A program made the translations under genes and the position numbers. A stretch of 64,000 nt of DNA from Colwellia psychrerythraea (GTDB taxonomy: Bacteria > Pseudomonadota > Gammaproteobacteria > Enterobacterales > Alteromonadaceae), in the NCBI GenBank assembly GCA_002163005.1, contig MAAF01000056.1:1-64000 (forward strand). The letters run 5' to 3'. Position 1 is the stretch's first letter. Each line of letters starts with the position of its first letter. Shown piece by piece: positions 9,793 through 19,278 of the stretch. The notes beneath the pieces are model-generated. The model did not search any database and had not been told where the DNA came from. It worked only from the letters and a program-made list of their open reading frames with translations.

Positions 9793-10581
9793 TTATTTTC
9801 TCGTGCTGCTTTTTTTGCTTGAGCTGCTTGGGTTACTTTTAGTATGTCGGGGATTTGCTAATTTAGCTTGTTTTGTTGGTTTTATTTTCACTTCTTTTTC
9901 TTTTTCAATTAAGGCAAGTATCTGCTGGGCAGCTTCTTGCTCTGCTTTTCGACGACTCGTCCCTTTAGCAATCACGACGTCACTGATCACTGACGTTTGG
10001 CAGCGGACAGTAAACTCTTGGTTATGAGATTGCCCAGTTGTTTCAATAACTTCATAAGTAGGAAGAGGGATCTTTCTTCCCTGTAGGAATTCTTGTAAGC
10101 GAGTTTTAGGATCTTTTTGTTCATTACCCGGTTTAATCACTGTCAAACGTCTCTCGAACCAACTTAAGATAAGTGCTTTACAACACTCAATATTTGAATC
10201 TAGATATACGGCACCTATAATAGCTTCAATCGCATCTTCTAATATAGATTCACGATGATGACCACCACTTTTTAATTCACCAGGCCCTAATATTAAGCAT
10301 TCACCCAAGTTAAAGTCTCGCGCAATTTCAGCTAACGTTACTCCTTTAACTAGGCTAGAACGCATGCGAGTAAGATCGCCTTCGTCATGTTTTGGGAACT
10401 TATCATAAAGTGCCTCAGCAATAACAAAGCCTAGAATAGAATCCCCTAAGAACTCCAGCCTTTCATTATGAGCACCTTTGGCACTTCGATGTGTAAGTGC
10501 TTGCACCAACAATAATGGTTCATTAAATTCATAACCAAGCTTTTTGGTTAATCTAGCAAGATTATGAGGGTTAATTTTCAC
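9793..10581 (-). CDS. rnc: ribonuclease III
   Basis: Double-stranded-RNA endonuclease that processes rRNA precursors and structured mRNAs. The catalytic domain carries [11 protein letters not shown] and [12 protein letters not shown] with its acidic metal ligands, followed by a double-stranded RNA-binding domain ending near residue 228 ([18 protein letters not shown]). At 262 aa it is longer than the roughly 226-aa Escherichia coli enzyme. The excess is a Lys/Ser/Thr-rich tail of about 34 residues after the RNA-binding domain, likely unstructured and possibly RNA-binding. It lies between lepB and era as usual. Confidence 0.96.
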   Translation of the reverse strand: MKINPHNLARLTKKLGYEFNEPLLLVQALTHRSAKGAHNERLEFLGDSILGFVIAEALYDKFPKHDEGDLTRMRSSLVKGVTLAEIARDFNLGECLILGPGELKSGGHHRESILEDAIEAIIGAVYLDSNIECCKALILSWFERRLTVIKPGNEQKDPKTRLQEFLQGRKIPLPTYEVIETTGQSHNQEFTVRCQTSVISDVVIAKGTSRRKAEQEAAQQILALIEKEKEVKIKPTKQAKLANPRHTKSNPSSSSKKSSTRK

Positions 10582-10619
10582 AATAAAACTCTTTATGCCA
10601 TGTAAAAAAAGTAGCCATG

Positions 10620-11552
10620 TTAAATAATTGCGCCGATGCGATCAAAACGTATGCCTGTTGGCAACCATTCAGGTAAAAAACTATCTTCGCTTCTATCAAA
10701 GTCGAAACTCATCCAAATAGCAACAGCTTCACCTACAAGATTCTCTTCAGGAACAAAACCCCAAAAACGCCCATCTAAAGAGTTATCGCGGTTATCACCC
10801 ATAACAAAATAATGCTTTGCTGGCACCAAAAACTCATCTGCTGCCGTACCAGGTTGTGGGAAGTAGTGAGATACCCGAGGTAAAGTTTGACTATCATTTA
10901 ATACCTGATGACTTTTATTCAACATCTTAGATTCGAATTCATTCATACCAGTTTCAGCATCTGGCCCTATATATTCACCAACAAGATTTTGTTGTATTTG
11001 TTCAAACTCGGGACATTTAGTATCAGAATCTTGGCAAGCTCGCTTAATATAAAGTGATTTGTTTCGGTAAATAATCCGATCACCAGGCAAGCCTATTACT
11101 CGCTTAATAAAATCAACTTTTGGGTCTTGTGGGTACTTGAAAACAACAACGTCACCATGTTCAGGTAAACCAATTTCAATGAATTTATGTCTTACCACAG
11201 GGTCTTTTAACCCATAGTTGAATTTATTCACTAGAATAAAGTCACCATCAAGTAATGTAGGCATCATTGAGCCTGATGGGATTTGAAATGGTTCGTACAA
11301 AAAGGAGCGTAAAATTAAAACAAAAGCGATCACTGGAAAAATTTGCACCGCGGTATCTACTAAAGGCGATGGCTCTGTTAATGTTGCTAGCGCTTGTGGT
11401 GTTAATTCGGCTGCACATGACTCCTCAGCTGAAAGTTGCGCGGCAGTAGCTTTCAATTTGCGCTGAGGTGCTAAATAGAACTTATCAGTAAACCAAACGA
11501 TCCCTGTCAAAACGGTAATTATCACTAAGATAATCGAAAAATAAACGGCCAT
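10620..11552 (-). CDS. lepB: signal peptidase I LepB
   Basis: Inner-membrane serine protease that removes signal peptides from Sec and Tat substrates. Of 310 aa, TM1 covers about 3-21 and TM2 about 67-85, and the periplasmic catalytic domain follows. The nucleophile is Ser95 in [10 protein letters not shown] and the general base is Lys150 in [12 protein letters not shown]; the later signature [16 protein letters not shown] is intact. It sits between lepA (91 nt upstream) and rnc (38 nt downstream), as in enterobacteria. Confidence 0.96.
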   Translation of the reverse strand: MAVYFSIILVIITVLTGIVWFTDKFYLAPQRKLKATAAQLSAEESCAAELTPQALATLTEPSPLVDTAVQIFPVIAFVLILRSFLYEPFQIPSGSMMPTLLDGDFILVNKFNYGLKDPVVRHKFIEIGLPEHGDVVVFKYPQDPKVDFIKRVIGLPGDRIIYRNKSLYIKRACQDSDTKCPEFEQIQQNLVGEYIGPDAETGMNEFESKMLNKSHQVLNDSQTLPRVSHYFPQPGTAADEFLVPAKHYFVMGDNRDNSLDGRFWGFVPEENLVGEAVAIWMSFDFDRSEDSFLPEWLPTGIRFDRIGAII

Positions 11553-11643
11553 ACACTTCCTATTTTAAAATCCTGCTAAGTAGAGTTTTAGCGACAGCAT
11601 TTATTTACCGTCACTATTTGTTAAATTAACTTAACGGGCTAAA

Positions 11644-13434
11644 TTAACTATCAAGCTTAAGAACGGCTAAAAATGCCTCTTGTGGTACTTCAACATTTCC
11701 CACTTGCTTCATACGTTTCTTACCATCTTTCTGCTTTTGTAGAAGTTTTTTCTTGCGACTAATATCACCACCATAACATTTAGCAGTCACGTTTTTACGC
11801 AGTTGTTTTACCGTAGTACGGGCAATAACATTACTACCAATTGCAGCTTGAATGGCAATATCAAACATTTGACGATGTATTAACTCTTTAAGTTTATCAA
11901 CCAACAAACGTCCACGGGCAACCGAGTTTGCTCTGTGAGTGATCATAGCTAAGGCATCAACACGATCGCCATTGATCATCACATCGACACGCACCATGTC
12001 TGCGGCTTCAAAACGGATGAAGCTATAGTCTAGCGAAGCATAACCGCGACTCGTTGACTTAAGTTTATCGAAAAAGTCCATTACCACTTCAGCCATAGGT
12101 AGTTCATAAGTAACCGCAACTTGATTACCATGATAAATTAAGTCTTTTTGCACACCACGTTTTTCAATACAAAGGGTAATAACACTGCCTAAATACTCTT
12201 GTGGTACTAGAATATTAGCTTGAACTATTGGCTCTCGAATTTCATCAATATTGTTAATTGCTGGTAAATCAGAAGGATTATCTATCGAGATAACTTCGCC
12301 GCTAGTACATGCTATTTCATAGTTTACTGTTGGCGCTGTGGTTATAAGGTCTAAATCATATTCACGCGCTAAACGTTCTTGTATGATTTCCATGTGCAAC
12401 ATGCCAAGAAAACCAATGCGGAAACCAAAACCTAACGCGGATGAGTTTTCTGGTTCAAAAAATAATGAGGCGTCATTTAAGCTTAATTTATTAAGCGCAT
12501 CCCTGAAGTTTTCATAATCATCTGAACTTATTGGGAAAATACCAGCATAGACTTGTGGTTGTGCTTTTTTAAAGCCAGGTAAAGCTTTTGCTGTTTCTTT
12601 TTTACTGATAGTAATGGTATCACCAACGGGCGCACCATGAATTTCTTTAATACCGGCAATGATAAAACCTACTTCACCCGCTCTTAATACACCAGTATCT
12701 GTTTGTTTTGGTGTAAATATGCCGACTTTATCGATTTGGTGGACTTGTCCTGTGGACATCACCAACATTTTATCGCCTTTTTTAACTTCACCATTGATAA
12801 CACGAACCAGTGAAACAACACCTTGGTAGTTATCAAACCATGAGTCAACAATTAACGCTTGTAGTGGCGCTTCTATATCGCCTTCAGGAGAAGGAATATT
12901 TTTGACAATCGTTTCTAAAACATCTTCAATACCAAGACCTGTTTTAGCCGAACAAGTAACAGCATCAGTGGCATCGATACCGATAATATGTTCAATCTCT
13001 TCGCTAACACGCTCTGGATCTGCTTGCGGTAAATCGATTTTATTTAAAATGGGTAAAACTTCTAAATCCATTTCAATGGCGGTATAACAGTTAGCAACCG
13101 TTTGTGCTTCAACACCTTGTCCAGCATCGACAACAAGTAATGCTCCTTCACAAGAGGCTAAAGAACGTGATACTTCATAAGAGAAATCGACATGACCTGG
13201 CGTGTCGATAAAGTTTAACTGGTAAACTTCACCATCTTTCGCTTTATAATCTAAAGTAACACTCTGCGCTTTAATTGTGATGCCACGCTCGCGTTCAATA
13301 TCCATTGAATCTAGCACTTGTGCTTCCATTTCACGCGCTTGTAAGCCACCGCAATGCTGAATTAGACGGTCAGAAAGTGTTGATTTACCATGATCGATGT
13401 GGGCAATAATTGAGAAGTTTCGAATATTTTTCAT
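11644..13434 (-). CDS. lepA: elongation factor 4 (LepA)
   Basis: Ribosome-associated translational GTPase that affects initiation and elongation under stress. The 596 aa start with [19 protein letters not shown] (P-loop), followed by DTPGHVDF (G3) and NKIDLP (G4). The EF-G-like domains come next, and the LepA-specific C-terminal domain ends with the lysine-rich [20 protein letters not shown] segment. The start matches the family exactly. No Shine-Dalgarno precedes the ATG; instead a large nested hairpin occupies the 60 nt immediately upstream. Confidence 0.97.
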   Translation of the reverse strand: MKNIRNFSIIAHIDHGKSTLSDRLIQHCGGLQAREMEAQVLDSMDIERERGITIKAQSVTLDYKAKDGEVYQLNFIDTPGHVDFSYEVSRSLASCEGALLVVDAGQGVEAQTVANCYTAIEMDLEVLPILNKIDLPQADPERVSEEIEHIIGIDATDAVTCSAKTGLGIEDVLETIVKNIPSPEGDIEAPLQALIVDSWFDNYQGVVSLVRVINGEVKKGDKMLVMSTGQVHQIDKVGIFTPKQTDTGVLRAGEVGFIIAGIKEIHGAPVGDTITISKKETAKALPGFKKAQPQVYAGIFPISSDDYENFRDALNKLSLNDASLFFEPENSSALGFGFRIGFLGMLHMEIIQERLAREYDLDLITTAPTVNYEIACTSGEVISIDNPSDLPAINNIDEIREPIVQANILVPQEYLGSVITLCIEKRGVQKDLIYHGNQVAVTYELPMAEVVMDFFDKLKSTSRGYASLDYSFIRFEAADMVRVDVMINGDRVDALAMITHRANSVARGRLLVDKLKELIHRQMFDIAIQAAIGSNVIARTTVKQLRKNVTAKCYGGDISRKKKLLQKQKDGKKRMKQVGNVEVPQEAFLAVLKLDS

Positions 13435-13436
13435 AA

Positions 13437-13500
13437 AAGGCAGTCAAATAAAAGGCGTTAAAATAATATTATGGCGTGATTTTAACGAATTTACTGCCTT
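13437..13500 (-). promoter_or_regulatory. nested hairpin in the lepA leader
   Basis: An outer pair AAGGCAGT (13437-13444) with ACTGCCTT (13493-13500) encloses an inner nine-base pair CGTTAAAAT (13456-13464) with ATTTTAACG (13479-13487). The structure ends 2 nt before the lepA start codon, and no ribosome-binding sequence lies between them. It could control lepA initiation, or partly act as a terminator for transcription from the rse genes. Confidence 0.45.
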
Positions 13501-13554
13501 GGGGCTATCTTTTGTTCAGATATCTTTTGTTTCAAGTCGTAACAGGCTATGACT

Positions 13555-14034
13555 TTATTTAACTAAGTTTGGCGAAGGGAGAACTTCAATAATTTTAGGT
13601 TGTAAATTTTCACTTTGTTTACCTTGCTTTTGCTGAAACTTAGCAAGCCTATAACCTAAATATCCACCAAAAATACCAAGCCCTAAAGCGAACAATTCAT
13701 GAGGTAATATTTGTTGTTTTAACAACCATTGCCCAACAGCAGAAAAAGTAATTAAACCAAGTAAAGGTAATAAGTAAACTTGACCAGCACTAGATAAAAT
13801 ATGTTTTTCTGGTAAGGCTAAAATCACACAATCCCCCAGCTTTAATGCTTTTCCTGTGATACTAATATCATAGGGCAAAGTTAGGGTAAGTTTAGCTTGT
13901 GGTAAAGCTTTAGCAATTTGCCCGCTGCCGCAAGTATCAACTTGCGCACAACCGCTGCAACTTGACTTTATTTGACTTGTAACAGTAACTTGCCCTGCTT
14001 CAATAGCAACAACATTAGCCAGTTCTTTAATCAT
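13555..14034 (-). CDS. rseC: RseC, SoxR-reducing / sigma-E positive regulator
   Basis: Inner-membrane protein of the RseC/MucC family, linked to sigma-E control and to reduction of the SoxR iron-sulfur cluster. Of 159 aa, the N-terminal part contains four cysteines in SSCSGCAQVDTCGSGQ, typical of the family. Two membrane helices follow (about 80-100, VYLLPLLGLITFSAVGQWLL, and about 108-125), with a basic C-terminal tail. The start overlaps the rseB stop by 8 nt, implying translational coupling. It is the last gene of rpoE-rseA-rseB-rseC. Confidence 0.92.
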   Translation of the reverse strand: MIKELANVVAIEAGQVTVTSQIKSSCSGCAQVDTCGSGQIAKALPQAKLTLTLPYDISITGKALKLGDCVILALPEKHILSSAGQVYLLPLLGLITFSAVGQWLLKQQILPHELFALGLGIFGGYLGYRLAKFQQKQGKQSENLQPKIIEVLPSPNLVK

Positions 14035-15043
14035 CTTGCTGTTCTCCTATTGAGCGTTGAGCATTGCCTTTTACATTACCATTTCTTACTGGAGCAATTG
14101 ATTCTGCAATTTTTTTGGCTGTTGCTAATGGAATGTCACCAACAACGCCAACTTCTATTCCTTGCAAAATATGATTAAATACCATCGTTGCGCCATCATT
14201 CGCAAATTCAGGTGCTCTAAATTCTTCTTGGCTAGGGTTAACGTAGACAGATACCTCCACTAAACCATCAGAAAACAACATAAATTCAACTGCTTTATCG
14301 TCACCTTGATTATGGCTGTTTAATCTGTGCTGGTTGGATTTTACCACAACAAAGCCTTGCGGTAGCCAATCGACTTGCCATGAAAGGGCTTTGTTTTGTC
14401 GTTGTATTGCTAATTCAATAACCTGTGGTAATTCTGTTAATTGAAATTGTTCTAAGTTATCTGATAACTGCTCATTGACTTCAATATGAGTAAATTGAAT
14501 TTGCTCTAGTAATTGTCCCTGGCGTGTTAGTACTGCCATTTTTAACAACAAGCCTGTTTTCTGATCAAGCCAAAGCCAATAATTAAAACGATATTTATCT
14601 TTTGATACTATGCGAACAAGTTGAGCAACCCGTCCTAAAATTCGACTACGTCCTACAGAAATAAAGCGATAGCTTTCTTCAAGTTCGCTGATATTGCCAC
14701 GAAAAATGCTTGGAATGGGGCTTCTAACGTTACTAGATGTTATGGAATAAGGTTCTTGATCAGGTTCGATATAACTAACAATATCGCCTTGGCGTAAAAC
14801 ATCACGACGAGGACCGTTAAGTCGAGTGAAAATTTCTAATTCTTGCTCATTTTCACCAATACCATGCAACCAATGATAGGGCTCTGCTTGGTTATTTTTA
14901 ACCACAACAAATGAAGTAGAGAAGTTAAGTTGACGAAGTGAATTGGAGAGTCGCTCTAGGGAGAGCCTCGCAGAGTCTGTATCAGCAGTTATTGCTGATA
15001 CATTAAAGCTTAACAGCAATAAAAAAAATGCCGATAGTTTCAT
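14027..15043 (-). CDS. rseB: RseB, periplasmic sigma-E regulator
   Basis: Periplasmic protein that binds the RseA periplasmic domain and blocks DegS cleavage until it senses lipopolysaccharide or lipoprotein stress. Of 338 aa, residues 1-17 form a signal peptide (MKLSAFFLLLLSFNVSA). The MucB/RseB N-terminal lipid-binding fold (TSFVVVKNNQAEPYHWLHG, DIVSYIEPDQEPYSI) and C-terminal domain (WQVDWLPQGFVVV) follow. It lies 68 nt downstream of rseA and overlaps rseC. Confidence 0.94.
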   Translation of the reverse strand: MKLSAFFLLLLSFNVSAITADTDSARLSLERLSNSLRQLNFSTSFVVVKNNQAEPYHWLHGIGENEQELEIFTRLNGPRRDVLRQGDIVSYIEPDQEPYSITSSNVRSPIPSIFRGNISELEESYRFISVGRSRILGRVAQLVRIVSKDKYRFNYWLWLDQKTGLLLKMAVLTRQGQLLEQIQFTHIEVNEQLSDNLEQFQLTELPQVIELAIQRQNKALSWQVDWLPQGFVVVKSNQHRLNSHNQGDDKAVEFMLFSDGLVEVSVYVNPSQEEFRAPEFANDGATMVFNHILQGIEVGVVGDIPLATAKKIAESIAPVRNGNVKGNAQRSIGEQQDD

Positions 15044-15111
15044 AGGTTCTCAAAATGATGGCTGAAAGTAAATTATACCGATAGTATTATCAACTAATTC
15101 AGCCAATCAAG

Positions 15112-15813
15112 CTATTTTATATTACTGCCTAATTTAACTTGTTGATTATGATCTTTCAAAAGTGCTTGTAAACGGCGCTGTTGCGCAATTCTATCAGCAA
15201 CTAATTGTTCATTCATTGCTTGCTGAGTTTGTTGCTTACTTTGTTGGCTTTGCTGAGTTTTAGTAGACTGAACATTGAAGCTAACAGGGTTTGCATAACC
15301 TGATAAAGGTATCGTTTGTACGACTTGACTTGGCGTAACTGTAGAATTGTCGGTCACATTGTTTTGGACACCTACAATCATTAAAGCAGCAGCAGAAGCG
15401 GCTATGGCAACCTGCCCCATCGGCTTAATCAAACTAGAAATTTTTGCTTTAAAACGATTTGTTGCATCAACGACACGATTAGTGTGTTGTCCCTCTGAAT
15501 GATTATGCATAGAAACTGCTTCATCGGTAGCTGGATGCATGTTTTTCCCAGCGTTTTGCATAGAGGAATTAGGCGATAAAATAGTTGCCTCTTGCGCAAT
15601 AGCAGCAGAAATGGTTTCACTTAAATCTAGTTGCAACGATTGCGGTACTTCTTCGCGTAATACATCACCTATTAAATGATAGTTTTGCCACGTACTTGAT
15701 AAGTGTTCATCCTTGAGCATGTTATCAACTAAATGCGCACTGATACTATCATCTGTTGATGGAGAGTAATTATCGACTAATGAAGATATTGACTCTGTTT
15801 TAATTTCACTCAT
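15112..15813 (-). CDS. rseA: RseA, anti-sigma-E factor
   Basis: Single-span membrane protein that sequesters RpoE and is destroyed by DegS and RseP in envelope stress. Residues 1-90 form the cytoplasmic sigma-binding domain, including the family pattern HLSSTWQNYHLIGDVLR. A membrane segment rich in Ala lies near residues 131-148 (VAIAASAAALMIVGV), followed by a periplasmic part with a Gln-rich stretch (TQQSQQSKQQTQQ). At 233 aa it is slightly longer than the E. coli protein (216 aa). The order rpoE-rseA-rseB-rseC confirms the assignment. Confidence 0.93.
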   Translation of the reverse strand: MSEIKTESISSLVDNYSPSTDDSISAHLVDNMLKDEHLSSTWQNYHLIGDVLREEVPQSLQLDLSETISAAIAQEATILSPNSSMQNAGKNMHPATDEAVSMHNHSEGQHTNRVVDATNRFKAKISSLIKPMGQVAIAASAAALMIVGVQNNVTDNSTVTPSQVVQTIPLSGYANPVSFNVQSTKTQQSQQSKQQTQQAMNEQLVADRIAQQRRLQALLKDHNQQVKLGSNIK

Positions 15814-15859
15814 ATTTTACCTTAAAAACACTTAGTTAAATTCTGCTTTGACAAATGAC

Positions 15860-16486
15860 TTAATTATTTCTTTGCAACAAGGGTCTAATCTTCTTGTCGA
15901 TGGCATCACGTGCTCTAAAAATACGTGATCGCACGGTGCCTACGGGACACTCCATAATCGTCGCAATTTCTTCGTAGCTTAAACCCTCGATTTCTCGAAA
16001 GTTAATAGCTAAGCGCAGATCATCTGGGAGTGACTCCATGGTACTAAAAATTACTTTTTTAATTTCGGCTGTCAGTAATATTTTTTCTGGTGAAGCATTT
16101 TCTCTTAGTGCATCACCGGTATCATAAAGTTCAGCATCGTTAATTTCGACATCATTACTTGGTGGCTTACGACCTAATGCTACACTGTGATTTTTGGCAC
16201 AGTTAACAGCAATACGATATAGCCAAGTATAAAAAGCACTATCACCTCTAAAGTTAGGTAATGCTCGATATGCCTTAATAAAGGCTTCTTGGACAATATC
16301 AGGTACATCGCTATGATTTTTAACATAACGACTGACTAAATTAGCAACTTTATGTTGATATTTAGTTACCAGCAGATTAAACGCATTTTTATCGCCACGC
16401 TGAACCCGCTCAACTAACTGTTGATCTATATTTGGTTCGCTCTTTTGAGCCGTATCCTTTAACACTGACAATTGATTTGTACTCAT
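15860..16486 (-). CDS. rpoE: RNA polymerase sigma-E factor RpoE
   Basis: Extracytoplasmic-function sigma factor for the envelope-stress regulon. Region 2 (FNLLVTKYQHKVANLVSRYV, VQEAFIKAYRALPNFRGDSAFYTWLYRIA) and region 4 (LSYEEIATIMECPVGTVRSRIFRARDAI) are nearly identical in pattern to E. coli RpoE. The frame is open to 16537, but that extension overlaps a sigma-E-type promoter. The family start MSTNQ..., equivalent to MSEQL..., lies at 16486 behind GGA, giving 208 aa. It heads the rpoE-rseABC operon and is divergent from nadB, as in enterobacteria. Confidence 0.96.
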   Translation of the reverse strand: MSTNQLSVLKDTAQKSEPNIDQQLVERVQRGDKNAFNLLVTKYQHKVANLVSRYVKNHSDVPDIVQEAFIKAYRALPNFRGDSAFYTWLYRIAVNCAKNHSVALGRKPPSNDVEINDAELYDTGDALRENASPEKILLTAEIKKVIFSTMESLPDDLRLAINFREIEGLSYEEIATIMECPVGTVRSRIFRARDAIDKKIRPLLQRNN

Positions 16487-16518
16487 ATTTTCCATTGACT
16501 CATAACAAACGCATAAAA

Positions 16519-16546
16519 TAAGACTAACATTTTTCAAAAAAGTTCT
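16519..16546 (-). promoter_or_regulatory. sigma-E autoregulatory promoter of rpoE
   Basis: On the minus strand AGAACTT (16540-16546) is followed after 16 nt by TCTTA (16519-16523). This matches the sigma-E pattern GGAACTT-N16-TCTGA closely in both elements and spacing. It predicts a start of transcription near 16512, about 25 nt before the chosen rpoE start codon. RpoE autoregulation is established in E. coli; here the site is inferred from sequence. Confidence 0.75.
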
Positions 16547-16731
16547 ATTTATTTCAATCTTTTTTAATAATTAGAATTATTAGCTTGTCAGCAATGACAT
16601 TATTAATTACCAGAGTGCTATCAAACGTTAATTAAACGCTATTATCTGGCGACTTATACCTATGTATTATAGAATACCTGAAAATCCCTTACTTATATAT
16701 TCGCTTTTATAGCTGAACTTAATCAAAAAGT

Positions 16732-18333
16732 ATGACTCAACAAAACAATTGTGATGTTTTAATCATTGGCAGTGGCGCCGCAGGTTTAACTTTGGCACTC
16801 CATTTAGCTCAAAATGCCGATGTCGTCATTTTAAGTAAAGGCCCATTAAACGAAGGTTCTACCTTTTATGCTCAGGGGGGGATTGCCGCGGTATTTGATG
16901 AAAATGATAGTGTTGCTTCTCACATTGAAGACACAATTGTTGCTGGTGTAGGTCTCTGCGATGAAGATACTGTTCGTTTTACCACTGAAAATGCTAAGTC
17001 TTGTTTAGAATGGCTGATAGACCAAGGCGTTGAATTTGATAAAGAACAAAGTAATGAAGGGGAATCTCGTTATCATTTAACTCGCGAAGGCGGACATAGC
17101 CATCGCAGAATTTTGCATTCAGCTGATGCAACCGGCCAAGCAATTCAGACCACTTTAGCTGATCAAGTAAAACAGCATTCTCGTATTCGGATCTTTGAGC
17201 GCTTTAATGCGATCGACCTGATATGCCAGCCTAGCACTGAAGGTAACCAACCCAAACAATGTATTGGTGCCTATATTTGGAATAGAAATACTGAGAAAGT
17301 TGAAAGTATTTACGCACAAAAAACTATTTTAGCCACTGGTGGTGCCAGTAAAGTTTATCAATATACCTCAAATCCGGATGTTGCCAGTGGTGATGGTATT
17401 GCGATGGCATGGCGTGCAGGTTGTCGCGTAGCGAATATGGAGTTTAATCAATTTCATCCTACCTGCTTATTTCATCCTTCTGCTGGAACTTTTTTACTTA
17501 CCGAGGCACTTCGCGGTGAAGGCGCTAAATTAAGACGCCCTGATGGCAGCCGTTTCATGCCGGCTTTTGATGAGCGCGCTGAGTTAGCACCCCGTGATAT
17601 TGTTGCACGAGCAATTGATTATGAAATGAAACGTTTAGGTGCAGATTGTATGTATCTCGACATCAGCCATAAGCCCAGTCAGTTTATCAAACAGCATTTT
17701 CCAACTATTTATGAAAAAACAATGTCCCTTGGCATTGATATCACTAAGCAACCCATTCCTATTGTACCAGCAGCTCATTATACCTGTGGTGGTGTTATGG
17801 TTGATCATCAAGGTAAAACAGATATCAGCCAACTTTATGCTATTGGTGAAATGTCATACACCGGTTTACACGGCGCAAATCGTTTAGCTAGTAATTCCCT
17901 GCTTGAATGTCTTGTTTTTGCTCGTGCAGCTGGCATCGAGATCAGTGAAACCTTAGTGCAAAACAATCATTATTTAACTCTTCCTCATTGGGATGAAAGC
18001 CGTGTTACTGATTCAGACGAAGAAGTTGTCATTCAACATAACTGGCACGAGCTAAGATTATTTATGTGGGATTATGTCGGTATTGTACGCACAACTAAGC
18101 GTCTAGAGCGCGCATTACATCGTGTTGAATTGCTTCAACAGGAAATTGAAGATTATTATCAAAATTTTAAAGTAAGTAATAATTTACTTGAGTTAAGAAA
18201 CTTGGTGCAAGTGGCAGAGCTGATCATAAGGTGTGCTATGGAACGTAAAGAAAGTAGGGGCTTGCATTACACATTAGATTACCCTGACTTATTAACAACA
18301 ATTAAACCAACCATACTTTCGCCAATACAATAA
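16732..18333 (+). CDS. nadB: L-aspartate oxidase NadB
   Basis: FAD enzyme that oxidises L-aspartate to iminoaspartate, the first step of bacterial NAD synthesis. The 533 aa start with the dinucleotide-binding motif [13 protein letters not shown]. The family segments [13 protein letters not shown] and [18 protein letters not shown] ([15 protein letters not shown]) follow, then the active-site region [22 protein letters not shown] and the FAD-capping [23 protein letters not shown]. It is divergent from rpoE, a conserved gammaproteobacterial arrangement, and convergent with the ygfX-like gene 19 nt downstream. Confidence 0.97.
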   Translation: MTQQNNCDVLIIGSGAAGLTLALHLAQNADVVILSKGPLNEGSTFYAQGGIAAVFDENDSVASHIEDTIVAGVGLCDEDTVRFTTENAKSCLEWLIDQGVEFDKEQSNEGESRYHLTREGGHSHRRILHSADATGQAIQTTLADQVKQHSRIRIFERFNAIDLICQPSTEGNQPKQCIGAYIWNRNTEKVESIYAQKTILATGGASKVYQYTSNPDVASGDGIAMAWRAGCRVANMEFNQFHPTCLFHPSAGTFLLTEALRGEGAKLRRPDGSRFMPAFDERAELAPRDIVARAIDYEMKRLGADCMYLDISHKPSQFIKQHFPTIYEKTMSLGIDITKQPIPIVPAAHYTCGGVMVDHQGKTDISQLYAIGEMSYTGLHGANRLASNSLLECLVFARAAGIEISETLVQNNHYLTLPHWDESRVTDSDEEVVIQHNWHELRLFMWDYVGIVRTTKRLERALHRVELLQQEIEDYYQNFKVSNNLLELRNLVQVAELIIRCAMERKESRGLHYTLDYPDLLTTIKPTILSPIQ

Positions 18334-18352
18334 AAGCGGCAAAGCAATAACA

Positions 18353-18844
18353 TTATTCTAATTGATTTATCACACTGGCTAAGCGGGAGAAATCCTGCTC
18401 ATGTAAACTATCCCTAAATATAAAAAGCTGTCTAGGGTCTTTTTTAGCAGAATAACTATGTTGGGTGGCTACACTATTGTTTGGTATAAGAACTAACCAG
18501 CAACCAATAAAACTGAGTCTACTTTCAGCTAACAGTTGATAACTTATTTTGTCGTTATCGAATTCAATACCACCCGTATTAGTTAAGGTGAATGAACTAG
18601 TGATAGGCTTATTATTTCTAACTGATAATAATAAGCTAAGTGAGATAATGCTGACTACTGCTAACCCCAGAGCTAGACCATAATGAAAGGTAAAGCTCAC
18701 AAGAATAACTAAAGCAGTTAATATTGCTATCAAGCTATATATGGCTAACTTGTAAAGGGAGATTCTTACATTGATATTATACTTTAACGCGTTTGAGTAT
18801 AAATTGGACCATTGCGTTGAGCTCTGTATCTTCACAAACTTCAT
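18353..18844 (-). CDS. ygfX: YgfX-like membrane protein
   Basis: Probable homologue of YgfX (CptA), the small inner-membrane protein encoded after sdhE. Two adjacent hydrophobic helices (LAIYSLIAILTALVILVSFTF and LALGLAVVSIISLSLLL) are followed by a cytoplasmic part containing LLAESRLSFIGCWLVL and ending FSRLASVINQLE. Sequence similarity to E. coli YgfX is low, so the call rests mainly on position and topology. The frame is open to 18964. I chose the ATG at 18844 (163 aa, 68-nt overlap with sdhE), but a start nearer the end of sdhE cannot be excluded. Confidence 0.65.
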   Translation of the reverse strand: MKFVKIQSSTQWSNLYSNALKYNINVRISLYKLAIYSLIAILTALVILVSFTFHYGLALGLAVVSIISLSLLLSVRNNKPITSSFTLTNTGGIEFDNDKISYQLLAESRLSFIGCWLVLIPNNSVATQHSYSAKKDPRQLFIFRDSLHEQDFSRLASVINQLE

Positions 18845-19082
18845 GTCCCATAAACCATGCAAATAATTCAGGATCTTGACCGGTAAGTAAGCGTTCAAAA
18901 GTAAACTGATCTTTCGTTGATAAATCGTCATACGCTTCATCAACAAAAGGAATAAACAACACATCTAACTCTAACATACCGCGACGACAAGCCCATTTTA
19001 AGCGAGCTTTATTGACTTTTAAAAGATTAGTCGAATTTTCATTATTTGTCACTGTATTGCTTGAAGCTTCGTTACCAGACAT
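18777..19082 (-). CDS. sdhE: FAD assembly factor SdhE
   Basis: Small protein (YgfY/SdhE) that promotes covalent attachment of FAD to succinate dehydrogenase and fumarate reductase flavoproteins. The flavinylation motif RRGMLELD is present, followed by LSTKDQFTFERLLTGQDPELFAWFMG, characteristic of the family. At 101 aa it carries about 20 extra, Ser/Thr/Asn-rich N-terminal residues relative to E. coli. The C-terminus overlaps the ygfX-like frame, matching the sdhE-ygfX pair of other gammaproteobacteria. Confidence 0.93.
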   Translation of the reverse strand: MSGNEASSNTVTNNENSTNLLKVNKARLKWACRRGMLELDVLFIPFVDEAYDDLSTKDQFTFERLLTGQDPELFAWFMGHEVCEDTELNAMVQFILKRVKV

Positions 19083-19278
19083 AAGTACCCTTTCTTGATT
19101 AACACAATTGATAAATACCCTTATTGTAACAATAACTCACATAGCACAGCTATTAAAAATGCTAATTATCATTAATAAAAGCTATCAGCGAGTTGTTTTT
19201 ACCATTTTCGCCCCTATTCTATAGTTAACCTTTAATATATAAGCCTAGCTAACCCCGCGCTTTCTCATAGAGTTCATT

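Noticed and set aside
16538..16731. Possible small gene between rpoE and nadB
   Set aside because: The 194 bp contain only divergent promoter sequence; no frame has coding character.
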